From: Ustulina deusta
Taxonomy: Eukaryota; Ascomycota; Sordariomycetes; Xylariales; Xylariaceae
DNA: 64,000 nucleotides
Reading direction: 5' to 3'
Assembly: GCA_023159155.1 (NCBI GenBank)
Contig: JAJNNX010000021.1
Location: 620,001-684,000 of the forward strand
This document shows positions 12,466-23,670 of the stretch, one piece after another. The stretch's first letter is position 1; the number at the start of each line of letters is the position of its first letter. Under the pieces are notes generated by a model. That model was given only the letters and a program-made list of their open reading frames with translations, had not been told where the DNA came from and searched no databases. The translations under genes and the position numbers were made by a program.

Positions 12466-15170
12466 CAGCCATCTCCATCCCCTACTCCATCTCCTCAAAA
12501 TGAGACACGAGACCTGCTTATCCCGTCTCCCAACTCCTCCAAATTCCATTTTCCCACATTGGCGTCTACTTGGGTACCCGGTGATGGCGGAAGAGAGAAT
12601 ATGTGTGTATGTGTGTGTCTTCGTGCAAGCGTGAGTGAGTGAGAATGCGTGTGACACGACGATGAGCTGAGCTGGTCAATAGTGGCAGAGGGGTGTAAGT
12701 AGGCTCTTGGGATTATCCCACCGCTCTTCTGCTTCATCCGTTGTCAATGTCATTGTTGTTGTTATTGTCACTACCGTGAGCAGTAGCGACAGCATCACTT
12801 CTTCCCTACCTACTTGGCATACGCACTTACATATCACATGGTAACGCGGCGCGGTGAGAAATGACTTTCTTTTTTCTTTCTTTTTTTTGTTTTATTGTAT
12901 TTTATTTTATTCTCTTGGTTGTTTGCTCACGACCTCACGAAACGCTACCGCCAGATGTCTCTGACGAGGCAAATGGCGGATGGCAGACGGCGGACGAGAT
13001 GAGGGTGAAAAGGCGGACAGCTGCTTGCTGAGTTGGCTGTGCATCGTGCATGTTACTTACCTCTTACTTACTTTACTCTCGATCTATCCAACTATCTGCC
13101 TGTCTGCCTGTCTGGCTGCCTGTCTGACACCTCTTGTTCGTCTCATGTTCCGCCATTTCGTGAGCCTGCCTATTATCTATGCTGCCTAGGGAGGTGGTTA
13201 AGCGATCTATATCGGGTCCGACGGCGGCTGAGTGTTGTTGACTGGGCGGGTTGACTGGCGCATCGCATAACGCCAATAAGAGCCGTAAGACATGCCAGCT
13301 ACGTAGTCAGCAATAGTCGCCATGCTATTATTACTCAGTGCCAGGCCATTCCAGTGCTGCCAAATCGCCTCTTCTCTTTTCCCTCGCGCTTTGCGCTGGC
13401 AGACGGGCCTAAAACACACGACGTCGTTGCGAGAGGAGCCGATCCACCCAATCCACGGCGTCCACGCACCAGCCCGTCTCGAGCCCGCTCCTCTTTTTCT
13501 CATCTTTTTTCTGCCAACGCATCGAAATGGCCACCTGCAAGCCCTCGCAGCCTATGAAGCTCGCCTCCACCCCTCTAACCCGGCCCACGTCCCCTTCGGC
13601 CCTTCGAGTGCGTCATCGTCGTCGCCCACGGTTGGCTGGCTCCGTCGGCCGCCCCGTCGTGCCTTTTCTGTGCCTTTTCCCGTCGCCCCCAGCCATTGGT
13701 GTGCACATGGCCCGCTCGAGGGCTCGTGGCTCGTGGCTCACACGCCGACAGGAGAACAGGGAATCGGATGAACAGCATGGCGTCGCAGAGGGTAAGGTGA
13801 AGGTCGACCGAAAACTGAAACCTCCATACCCCGGCCTGGCCACCGGCCAATGCGCGTCCGCTCTCGTGTCCCGAACCCCTTGTTGCCGCCATTCCATGCC
13901 CTTTCGGATCTCCATCTTCAGCCTTGTGCCACTTCTCGTCGCTGCACGTCACTCTCGCCCCAGCATCGTCCCAGCACCTAGGCAGTGGAGTTTCCGTGTC
14001 GTCGGTTCTTCTAGACCATGTACCAAGATCGACTAGACGTGGTAATCTCAAGAATACTGTCATGGAGTAACTGGCATTCCAGACCGCCATGTCTCGATGG
14101 CCAAACGAGCCCTACCGCAACAGCTAAAAGCAGCAGTTGAAAAAAACAACGAATCTCTATCCGCATAGTATAGTATACCTAGTACAGCGGTAAACGATGG
14201 CTAAAACTTACTAGATACAATCCTACCCCCTTTTACTAGGCCCCAACTATGTACGGTGCGGCAATGATGTTCCTCAACCGGAATGGTTTCCGTCATTCCG
14301 CAAGACATTTCTTCTCCCTACTCTGCGACTGACTTCACATTGAGCGCCACAAACAAATTCAACGATTGAGTTTCAGTAATGAAATACGTGGCTTTCTTTT
14401 TGCCTCTCCTAGATCTACCATTCTCTCACTGATTGAAATTGCACTCTAGATCTTGACGAAGTATCCCGTTTTCGAGGTGAGAAGACGGCAAAAACAACCC
14501 ACAACCTCGAAAGCGCGGCAACCAAAGTGATGATGCTCCCATATGCTACACATGGCGAGCTAACCTCTAACGGGATTCAAGGTGAAGGTGTGCATGGCCG
14601 GATCTGCGCTAGCAAGCATACACCCGACATCCAGATATCTACATAGCCATGGTTCGCGCAACATTCCCCATCCATCCTCCCCTCGCCGCCCATCCCCCCG
14701 TGATACAATACACACATACATGACATGCATGCATCTGTCCACTCTCATCGTATAGGTAGCTAGACAAGCCAGGAGCATTTGTCATTATCATGCCGCTAAC
14801 CGCTTGCCCAAAAAAAAAAACCAGGCCCTGCCTGCCATCCATCCATCGCCGAGAATAATATCTCAATGGCATGACGCTTCAAGCGGAGCGCAGGACCGAA
14901 CTCAAAGACACCTATCATATCCCACCTCATTCATCATCTTGGCCTCTTCCGGCCAATGGCGATATGAACAATGTTCAACACTATGTACCGACAGGACAAA
15001 GACCTTGGAGCCGAACAATGCCCGCATGGCAACAACGACACAGCGATACCCCATGGCTGAATGCCACGTCGAGCCTCGTCATTGTCTGCCCGCAAACTTT
15101 GCTCCTGCACTACACTACACTACCTACTTAATCCTATCCTGCCGGGACCACGAGATCGCATAGCCACAAG

Positions 15171-15203
<33 letters not shown>
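15171..15203. repeat. CAA trinucleotide microsatellite
   Basis: About ten perfect CAA units lie in non-coding DNA downstream of the glutamyl-tRNA synthetase gene. Confidence 0.9.
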
Positions 15204-15808
15204 GATGCGGCATGACCAGGTACGGTAGTCCGAAGCCCCGCGTGGCCTCAACTCGAGACGTTGTCTAAGAAGTTTCAGTTTGTATCTGATGTCTTTGGTC
15301 TTGGTCCGGGTACCTACCTAAAAATTACGCATGTGCCTACTTACTTAAATGCCGTGTAGGTAGGTATGTATATCCATGTACGGGGTTTTGGTAGAGGCCA
15401 GGCAGGCAGCTAGCTAGCGACGCACGTACCTGGCGGTATCTTACCTAGCCCAGCTGGATCAAGACACCGAGACGAGACTCGCTTGCGCAGGTACACCGCA
15501 CAGGTACAGCAGAGGCACAGCCCACTGGGCCGAGCTCGTCATAGGATGTGAGTAGTATGTTGTTCGACTTCACCGCAGGTATACATACATACACATAAAC
15601 ATTCATTCACTTATTATACATATATGTGATGCCAGCACTTTGTGATGGTAATAGAAAGGAGGATCGATCACGAATACGCGAGGTGGCCGGCGGATCGACG
15701 GATAATGAATAGGTTAGGTGGTTAGATTCGCTCTTCTAACAAGGTAATTTTCTTGTCTACTCTCTACATTTCGTTATGTAGGCAGTACGTAAGTACGTAA
15801 GTAGGTAT

Positions 15809-17763
15809 CTATTTGTTCTTGCCGGTGGGGATGCAGAACAAGACGATCTTTCTCTCGTCTCCGTCACCGTATGCCTTGTCGACCCTATAGTACCCTCGTC
15901 GCTCAAGCTGGATGATATCGTCCTTCTTTAGATTCGCAACGCTCTCGTCGCAGAAGGCTTCCTCCATCGTCGACGTTGTAGGGTTCAGGAACGCCTCTAA
16001 GTCGTCCTCCTCCTCCAACTTGTCCTTCGTGATCAGGTAGTCGAAGTCCCAGAGCTCCGCGTCGATCAGCTTCTGCCCTTGCGTCGACAGCCAGGTCACT
16101 TTCTTGTCAGTTGCGCGCACGTCGCCCTGCAGGTTTAGCTCGGCCGTTAGGCTTGTGATTGGGTCGGCCCCGGCTACGTCCCGCACAAAGACGTTGCCCC
16201 ACTGCATCAGGGTGATCTCCTCTCCGTCCTTGAAGCTCTTGGCATCGGCTTGGTCGAGTAGTAATTCCTGGCTAAAGGCCACCTTCTTCGTCCCCACGGC
16301 TGGGTTCTTGGGGTGGAGCGGCTTGTCTTCGGTTCGGGGCTCCGCAGGGACGCCTTCTCCCTTGACGGTTACCTTGACACTATCCTTCTTCGCTATGGCG
16401 GTGTGTCTAGGCGCTACAGGATCGATCTCTTTCTTATTGGCGGCCCAGAAACTAGACCAGTCCATCGTCACTACGTTTCGCGATGGACCCTGCTTGAGAA
16501 TGAAGTCACGCAGCGCGGGAATGGTCATGCCACGTCTTCTGACGCCACGGATGGTGGGCATTCTAGGATCATCCCAGCCCCAGACCTTGCCGTTGTCTAC
16601 TAGCTTGGCGAGCTTTCGCTTGGAGAGGAATGTTCGAATAAAGTTCATGCGGGAGAAGTCCCACATGTATACTTGGCGAAGCTTGAGCGTGTCCAAGAAC
16701 CATTGGAACTGTGGGTTGCGATCTGTGTACTCGGTTGATCGGAGAGCATGGGTCACGCCCTCGAGGCTGTCGACGACTGGGCAAGCCAGGTCATAGGTAG
16801 GGTACATCTTCCACTTCGTTCCAGTGCGGTGGTGGGGATCGTTGGGGTTGCATCGGTAAATGACAGGGTCTCGCATCGCCTTGTTCGGGTTGTCGACACT
16901 AATCTTGGCTCTGATGCAGTTCTTCAAGCCCTCGTCGGTGCCATTCTTCATCTGCTCAAAGATGTCCAGATTCTCGTCCACGGTTCTGTTCCTCCGCTTT
17001 GATTCGATGCCCTTCCCTCTCTCGTCGCGCATCGTCTCGACATCTGTATCGTCGGCATACGCATGGCCGCCCTTGATCAATGTTAAACAAGTGTCATAGA
17101 GGTGGTCAAAGTAGTCGGAGGTGTAAGTGATGACATCGGGCTTGACACCCATCAAGGCAAGGTCCTCGATTATGGCATCCTGGAACTCCTCCTTCTCCTT
17201 GCTCGGGTTCGTGTCATCTAGCCGTAGGCGCAGCTTGCCGTCGTATGCTTGGTGGGCAAAGTAGTCGCTTAGCAGAGCTGCTTTGGCGTGCCCAATGTGA
17301 AGGTAGCCGCTGGTACCCAATTAGCAACCCGACTTCCGACTTGACCAATGGCCATGGCACTGCCTGCTACTCACGATGGCTCGGGCAGGAATCGGGCGAC
17401 GACCCCCTTGTCCGTATCCTGCAGCGCTAAGTTGTAACTGGCTCCTGCACGGCTGGCAGCCTGAACCTTGGCCTTGCGAGCAGAGTCGGCGGCCTTGACT
17501 TCGGTCTGGATCTCAGGGTGGGCTTGCTCCACGAAGGTAAACCATCGATGAAGGTTGGCATAAGACCCCTTGCGGACGAATGACACGGCCACCCTATTGC
17601 TCTTGATAGCAACCCATATTTTGGCGTCGAGCTCGCTCAATGTGTAGCCGGCCAGGTACGTGCGCAGAGTCAGGTGCTTCTCCAGCCCGACGAGATGAGG
17701 CTCGATGGCCTTGAAATCGCCGCCGAGCGACTCGGAGATGACCACGAGCTCGTCCACCTTCAT
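15809..17763 (-). CDS. GUS1: Glutamyl-tRNA synthetase, cytosolic
   Basis: Charges cytosolic tRNA(Glu) with glutamate. Proposed exons on the minus strand are 17763-17375 and 17309-15809 (629 aa), with a 65-bp intron (donor GTGAGT, acceptor ACCAG) that joins ...RFLPEPS to GYLHIGH. Exon 1 encodes a GST-like N-terminal domain (residues 1 to about 125), which in eukaryotic GluRS binds the Arc1-type cofactor. Exon 2 has the class I HIGH signature at about residues 134-137, the LRLDDTNPSKE segment, and a KMSKS-type loop as LSKRK near residue 360, then the anticodon-binding beta-barrels. The eukaryotic-type sequence and lack of a presequence argue for the cytosolic enzyme, not the mitochondrial one. 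An in-frame upstream ATG would add about 30 hydrophobic residues; I chose MKVDEL because the GST-like domain begins there. It diverges from the mitochondrial L1 gene. Confidence 0.93.
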
Positions 17764-18286
17764 TTTGCGATGCAGGGCGAAAACGTGGTAACGGAAACAG
17801 ATCAAACTAAAACTAAAATCTAGGAATAAGGACAAACTAAGATAAAGAGTGGACAAGCTTGTAAATTTGACCTAGCGTGAGTTGTCCCCCGACTTCGTCC
17901 CGTCAGTGACTCAACAACAGCAATAACAACGGTTGACAGTCAGTCGGCCAGTGATTTGTAGCGGGGTCAAAAAAAAGCATTGGATGGATGGATGAATGGC
18001 GGGGTGTCTGTGACGAAGCTGGCAGGGGTGAAGTGGGAGGGGGGTACTTACGGCTAGCCGATAAGACAGAGGTAGGTAGGACGATTAGGTAGATAGATAG
18101 ACAAGGCTGATAAGATAGTATATGTTGCAGCCTGGAATTCCAGGTGTTAATAATTTTCTCAAAGTTGAGGTTAATTGAACTGCTCCACCAAAGTCATATC
18201 ATCATCCAATCTAGCAGGCTCTGAGCTCCTCACCGTGACCTCAGAGCTTCACGAGTGCGACAACACACACACACACAACACCCGCC
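17764..18286. promoter_or_regulatory. Shared divergent promoter region of GluRS and mitochondrial L1
   Basis: Only 523 bp separate the two start codons, so both promoters must lie here. The region has an A-run near 17970, a TGGATGGATGGATG-type repeat near 17980 and a CA-rich stretch at 18259-18277 just before the L1 start. Shared regulation of two translation genes is an inference from spacing alone. Confidence 0.55.
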
Positions 18287-19335
18287 ATGGCCACATCAAA
18301 TCAATGCATTGCCTCATTGGCGAGGTTGCATCTATCGTCGATGGCGAGACCGACAACGGTCACGATACCCAGATTATTCGTACCCTCATCGACGTCCCAG
18401 TTGCGATGGAAGAGTGCAGGTACCCGGGCGATGCAGGCGCGCGAGAGGGAAAAGGAAAAACTGAAGAAGAAGAAGAAGCAGCACCGGTTCAAGGAGTATA
18501 AATACGCGACACCGAGCAAGGAGGAGCAGTACTCGCTGTGTGATGCTATGAGGTGAGTCGACTCTGCCTTTCTTCCTGGCAGTCCGTTTCTTCTTCTTTT
18601 TTGGTGGAGAGAGAGAGAGATAGACTCGCGCACATCGAGCTGACGAGATGACAACGACGATGCAGATACCTACGAGCCTCCGAGGTCGGTCGTCCGCCAG
18701 CATCAGCCACATACGAGCTCGCGCTCAAGATCCGCACCGTCAAAAACGGACCTATATTCCGTGACCGCATACGGCTGCCGTACCCCGTCAACAATGACAT
18801 GCGCATCGCCGTCGTCTGCAGGGAGAACAGCAACGCTGCCCACGAGGCCCGGACCGCCGGTGCCGTGGCCTTTGGCGAGGAGTCCCTATTTAAGTTGATC
18901 AGGGCAACCCCAAACAAGCTACCCTTCAACGTCCTCATCTGCCACGTCGACTCGGAGCCCGTACTCAAGAAGGCCGGCCTCGGCCGCATACTCGGCCCGA
19001 AGGGGTTGATGCCCTCGATCAAGGCAAACACCATCACGAAGAGCGTGGTCTCCATGATGCATGAGATGGTCGGTGCCCAGCACTACAGGGAGAGGATCGG
19101 CGGTATTCGCATCCCCATCGGCAATATCCAGTTCACACCCAAGATGCTGGCCGAGAACATCAAGACCATGCTTGCCTCGGTCAAGGGCAAGATCGAGGCG
19201 ATGGAGGATCGCGTCAGTAAGGACCTCATCGAAGTCGTGCTCTCGTCGACAAGCGGGCCCGGGATGACCTTGAATGGCGCTTTTTCGTCTACCGACGAGA
19301 ACGTCACGCCAGCTCATCTGAGCACGGCAATGTAA
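18287..19335 (+). CDS. MRPL1: Mitochondrial large-subunit ribosomal protein L1 (uL1m)
   Basis: Structural protein of the mitochondrial ribosome L1 stalk. Proposed exons are 18287-18552 and 18666-19335 (311 aa). The 113-bp intron has donor GTGAGT and acceptor ATGCAG, and joining gives ...LCDAMRYLRASEVG. The N-terminus, MATSNQCIASLARLHLSS with many Arg/Ser and few acids, looks like a mitochondrial presequence. A Lys-rich stretch (EKEKLKKKKKQHRFKEYKY) follows. The body carries the L1 pattern YELALKIRTVKNGP, then LGRILGPKGLMPSIKAN, the family signature containing LGxxGxMP, and the IxxGxIQF-like segment IPIGNIQFTPKML. Length fits fungal mitochondrial L1. The start has a strong context (cgccATGgcc). 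Reading only from the ATG at 18799 would lose the targeting signal and the first part of the domain. Confidence 0.92.
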
Positions 19336-19588
19336 ATGTAAATATCATGTCACTTTTGTTGGTGTGTAGCACGGTTTAGAACAGCACTGTATAAAGAGTG
19401 TATCATATGAAGCCATCGTTTTTTTTTTCGTTTCTTCGTCTGTTCAAATCTAACGCGATTTCACAAGTGTCTGGGTATCTAATCTCATTCGCAAGACTTG
19501 TGGTATCATTCTTGCCCTGGGGTGTATGTATATACGTATAGCAAGACAATGCCAATGGAGTTTTCTGTGCGTAGCCTCTCCATTGCTC

Positions 19589-20485
19589 TCAGCTGTTCTT
19601 CAACGCCTTCACGGCCTCGACCTGCGCGTCTAGCGTGGCATATATGCCCATAAGCTTGAGTAGTTTCGCTCGTCCCGGAGCCCCGGCCCTCTTCGCTTCC
19701 TTCAGGGCAGCATTGAGATCCAAGAGGAGCGTATTCCGGCACCTCAACATCCTCTCCTCCATCTTCCGCACCAACGGCGCGTCCCTCCCGATATCATCAG
19801 CAAGCTCGTCGACTGCCACATAGTCACCAGCCAATTGCGTCAGTTTCGCCGCACTGCTCGCCACCGCCTCCCCGTCATCGTCGTCCTCCCCCTCCTCCTC
19901 ATCCTCATCCTCGTCGCTCTCGTCGCTATCGTCCCCCATGCTCCCTATCGCCAACCGTCCCTCCAGCGCGGATATCCTATCATCGAGCTCGAGCATCTTG
20001 CGCCCCGTCTCCATCTCCCCGCGCACGGCCCCCAACTCCTTCGTCAACCCGGCGACCTCGAGGCCGCGCGCCCGCACGCGCGACCGCACCTCCTCCACGG
20101 CGCGCCGGAACCCGAGAAGCGCCACCCGCACGTCCTCCACGCGGTCCTCGCCGCCCCGCAGCTCGTCGCCGAGCCCCAGGAAACTCGCGTAGTTGGCGTT
20201 CACGAGCTCGAGCAGCTCCGTCCCGATGGCGGCGCTGCGCTCGCGCAGATCGCCCCGCAGGTCCTCGAGCGTCTGGTGCCGGTCGGACAGCGACGAGAGG
20301 TACGCCGCGGCGCTGAAGCTCGGCGCGAGGAAATCCGTCCGCGGGAGCGCCGTCGGGAACGGGAGTGGCGTGTCGTCTTCGCTCGAGGTGGCGGACGATG
20401 TCGAGGGCGACGACGGGAGGATGAAGGTGCGGGAGCTCGGGGGACGGTTGGGCGTTGGCGCTGCGAGGTTCAGGGGGCGTGCCAT
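19589..20485 (-). CDS. COG2: Conserved oligomeric Golgi complex subunit 2
   Basis: Single exon, 298 aa. COG2 belongs to lobe A of the COG tether, which acts in retrograde vesicle traffic within the Golgi. After a Ser/Pro/Thr-rich leader comes the diagnostic N-terminal block LPRTDFLAPSFSAAAYLSSL, then a long coiled coil (DLRGDLRERSAAIGTELLEL, NANYASFLGLGDELRG). A strongly acidic insertion of Asp/Glu runs about residues 182-206, and a second helical segment ends in LKALKNS-like sequence. Length agrees with the short fungal form of COG2 (about 260-310 aa). The gene converges with MRPL1, with 253 bp between the stops. Start context is gccATGg-like. Confidence 0.88.
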   Translation of the reverse strand: MARPLNLAAPTPNRPPSSRTFILPSSPSTSSATSSEDDTPLPFPTALPRTDFLAPSFSAAAYLSSLSDRHQTLEDLRGDLRERSAAIGTELLELVNANYASFLGLGDELRGGEDRVEDVRVALLGFRRAVEEVRSRVRARGLEVAGLTKELGAVRGEMETGRKMLELDDRISALEGRLAIGSMGDDSDESDEDEDEEEGEDDDDGEAVASSAAKLTQLAGDYVAVDELADDIGRDAPLVRKMEERMLRCRNTLLLDLNAALKEAKRAGAPGRAKLLKLMGIYATLDAQVEAVKALKNS

Positions 20486-23400
20486 GGTTTTTGTTTTCTC
20501 GCGGTGGTTTTGGAGGTGGATGGCTATCTATGACTGCAGTTGGGCCAATGTGCCGCTGGTCGAGGTGGGATGTGTTGGGTCACTGCATGCATGCATATAC
20601 TGAGTCGTTGGCCTCTTTTCGTAGCTTCGTAGCTTGAGTGTTTCTGTAGGTGTCGGGATTCACAGCCTCGGAGGGGGGAGCACGTGGCTAGATGGTAGTT
20701 GGTATATGTACATCAATGGAATTTAGGATTAAGGTCAATTGTTACCTATTAGGTAGTTGGCTTGTCATATATAATTCGTGAGACCGTATCCAGTTGTTCA
20801 ATGTTGCTCGTCACACAGCACATTCAAGGTACCGAGGTACCACAGTGGACCCACGGTAAAAACATATGCGAATATGGGTAACAGCCCGATGGTTACATCA
20901 ACTTAGGTATAACATCAACCATATATATATAGAATAGCTTGATCGCATAGCCATTCAGATATTCCAGGAGTGTTAGCAAGAGAATCAATTTTTATATAGT
21001 CCCAGAATTTGCTCTGTATTTAATCAGTTCTTCCTTCATTGGCGATCAATCTAAGCTGATGAGTACTTCTTGGAATTCTAAGGAGAAACCGCCTAACGAC
21101 GGTTTAGTCATCTGTCTCTGCGAAAAGCAGCACACTTATTGCTCACTGTTCTCGTCAACGGCCTATTATTCTAGAATTGAAAAAAATCCCAATTTTTTTA
21201 AATTAAAAAGAAAGAAAAATCCCCCGAGCCTGTAGATCTGATCAACCATATGAGTTAACCAGCTCTTTAGACGAGGAATACGAGCGTGGTGGGCGAAGAA
21301 TGGCTAATGAACCTAGAGAGCAAGCTAGGTAGTGCGAGAGGAACAGAAATAGGTTGATCTGAACACAAACTAGATAGCGTTGAAATATCTACTTACTTCT
21401 CCCTTCTTTCTAACCACCACATACAGTATTGAGTCTCCTCGGCTAAATCTTAAACCCAGAGGCACTTGGTTGGAACGATTAAAATAACTATCCGTCTAGT
21501 CATCTTCTTCATGTGTGCTTATCCTCGTTAGTCTAGGTATCGAGAAGGCACAACACCAGGTTGCTATCTTGGATATTTTCAACGAATACTCAATCCCCGT
21601 CAGAGCCGTTCTGAGCCTTTAGTGACAGCTACGGTTCGTTGCACAGCCTCATCCCTGCCATAAGATCCAACACGTCTTATTGCCATATTTTCCACCTACG
21701 CCTGGTATATGTTGTTTCCAAAACTGAATGTATCCAAAGCAGAGGGAAACGGGCGTGTTAAGTACATGGGCCAAGGTATAGGGGATTGGGTTTGAAAAAA
21801 AAACACCCACTTGAGTAGAGAGTAAATGTAAATATTAATCTACTTAGCGTAGATATATACACGTAATACCAGGTGAGAAATAATGTATAGTTAAGCATTT
21901 TCTTGTTTTACTTCTATAACAAGTCTTAAAGCCTTCGCATAGTATTTGTTCATCAATACCTGAATTTCAAGTTCATGACAGAAATTAAATATCTTTTTCA
22001 TTAGGCAGGTACGGCGCAATTAGTTACGATAGTACCATGCTTGCTTTACTTCATTTTGAGCTTCAAGTTTTGTGACATTTTGAATTCATGGCACAGGCTG
22101 GCCAGCTGGCAGAGCCGCCTGCAGATTCCACCCCCACATCACAGGGGTATGGTATAGCCGGTATCGGTGGGTACGGACTGACATTACTCGTGTTACCAAC
22201 CAGCGTTACCACCAAGGTACCTACCGTTGCTACTAGTGTCCTTCAGGGTTCCGACCGGGGCTTTTTGTTCCGACCCTACCCGACCATTGGCGATTGCAGC
22301 AGATGCCAGATGTTGGACTCGGGAATCTTACATCCTGTCCAGGTACCTAAGGTAGTCATGTACACTCCAGATTTCCTGCGTGACTAAAGAAACCGTGAAA
22401 GCCGAAAAGCAAAGAAAAGGAGAAGAGAAGTCACTCTTCAACCGCGTATCCTCTTCCCACCTCACCAGCACCGATCTGAGGTTCCCGTGCAAACAAGAGT
22501 CTCTGCCGGTATCTGTCGCCCCATCGCAAGAATTCTCTCACATCAGTCCACTCGGATCACCACCACGCCGGACCGGCCATTTGTACTAGTTTGGCCAAAG
22601 TGGACTGAGGCAACGATAACGGACGGCCATTGGCTGTTGTTGGTCCGTGGATCGTCGAATCGCGCGAGAGATCCGCCCAACAGCCATCACAGCAGTCATA
22701 GCCTGAGCATCCTTGCGCCTAACTGGACAGGACTGGAGTTGCCAAGCTTGCAACCTTCTCCCGTCCCTCGTCGCTCGTTCGTCTTGTTACTCTTTCACCC
22801 CTTTCATCGGAGACTGCAGGCGCAAGCTGCATGGTACCCACAATTAAAAGAGGGTCGGCCAAAGAGGGACCCATTGTAATCTTATCAATCTGATCAGTGG
22901 TTTCCCATCTACATCTCCATCTCTACCTCGCCCTCACATGCTGATCACCTAATCCCCTCACATCCCATCCCACCTCTCCAACTCTTCACACCCTTTCTCC
23001 CCGAATCCCCGTCTCTTATTGGACTGGTCACTGGAATACCTCCGGTGCTGGATAACCGCTGAAAACTCGTCCCGCCCGGTTACAAGCTCCTTCCGGCACC
23101 AGCACAAACGAATTCCTCACCACACACCGCAATACAAATTTGGCCGTACTTAGCACTCGTGTCTCTACCTATTCTTTTGATTGTCTCTTCCAATTGGTAA
23201 GTGCCGAAGAACAGACGCACTTTGAATTGAGAGTTCAATCGTTCATTCCTTCTCTGCTCTCGCAAAGTTCATCATCATCATTCTTCGGCCCATCCGGTAC
23301 CCATCTAGATCCCTGGTTTTCGTGCTCTATATCAGAGCCGCTGGGAACACGCAAACCCTGCCTTAGCCCCCGGTATTCGAGCGCCGAACATCGCCCCTCC

Positions 23401-23670
23401 GCGGAGTTCGAATCCGCAGCCCCTTGGTTTTTCACACTCCCTTCTCTTCTCGTGCCATCGGTCTCCTTTACACTCCCTCATCTGTCGGGTTGTTCTTTCG
23501 CTGAGAACAGGCTTTTACGAATCACATGAAGCCTTGAAAAGAAAGCTCATACCGCCCTGACTCCGACTACATTGTAATTGCCTACACAATATTTCACTCA
23601 CTCCGTGGACAGCGAATGAATCGTGGCCGCATGAGCTTCTTGCTGTCATTATCGTCGTTGAAGAGTCAAC
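20486..23670. other. Intergenic region upstream of hapX, including its long leader
   Basis: No gene is supported. The part up to about 22000 is AT-leaning. From about 22380 to 23670 it becomes pyrimidine-rich and looks like promoter plus a long 5' leader of hapX, which would be usual for this regulator. Candidate sites are listed separately. Confidence 0.5.
22286..22887. promoter_or_regulatory. Candidate CCAAT and GATA sites upstream of hapX
   Basis: ATTGG (CCAAT on the minus strand) occurs at 22286-22290 and 22629-22633, with another at 23018-23022. GATA-type sites occur as CGATAA near 22614-22619 and TTATCA at 22882-22887. In Aspergillus, hapX is repressed under iron sufficiency by the GATA factor SreA, and HapX itself acts with the CCAAT-binding complex. 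These short words occur often by chance, so binding is only a suggestion. Confidence 0.3.

Larger units (their letters stand above)
10439..15808. other. Gene-poor 5.4-kb region rich in simple repeats
   Basis: No coding region with family resemblance is visible. The part next to 10438 is likely the promoter and leader of the 1837-aa gene. Features seen: a GGCGGGCGGGCAGACAGGCAGGCAGG tract near 10731-10766, an ACAG/GACA tract near 11185-11210, dense TACCTA/TAGGTA words (11040-12060, 15310-15440, 15780-15810), an AAT triplet array and a CAA triplet array. A more GC-rich block at 13320-14090 has overlapping open frames on both strands (up to about 170 codons). These look like chance openings: no motifs, no plausible product. 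Confidence 0.5.

Noticed and set aside
13322..14090. Open frames of 149, 169 and 171 codons on both strands
   Set aside because: Mutually overlapping, Ser/Arg/Pro-rich, without motif or codon pattern. They probably reflect a GC-rich block lacking stops.
23398..23420. Perfect tRNA T-arm-like GCGGAGTTCGAATCCGC
   Set aside because: No matching acceptor 5' strand, D-arm or box A lies 50-60 bp upstream on either strand. It lies in the hapX leader and is a chance palindrome.
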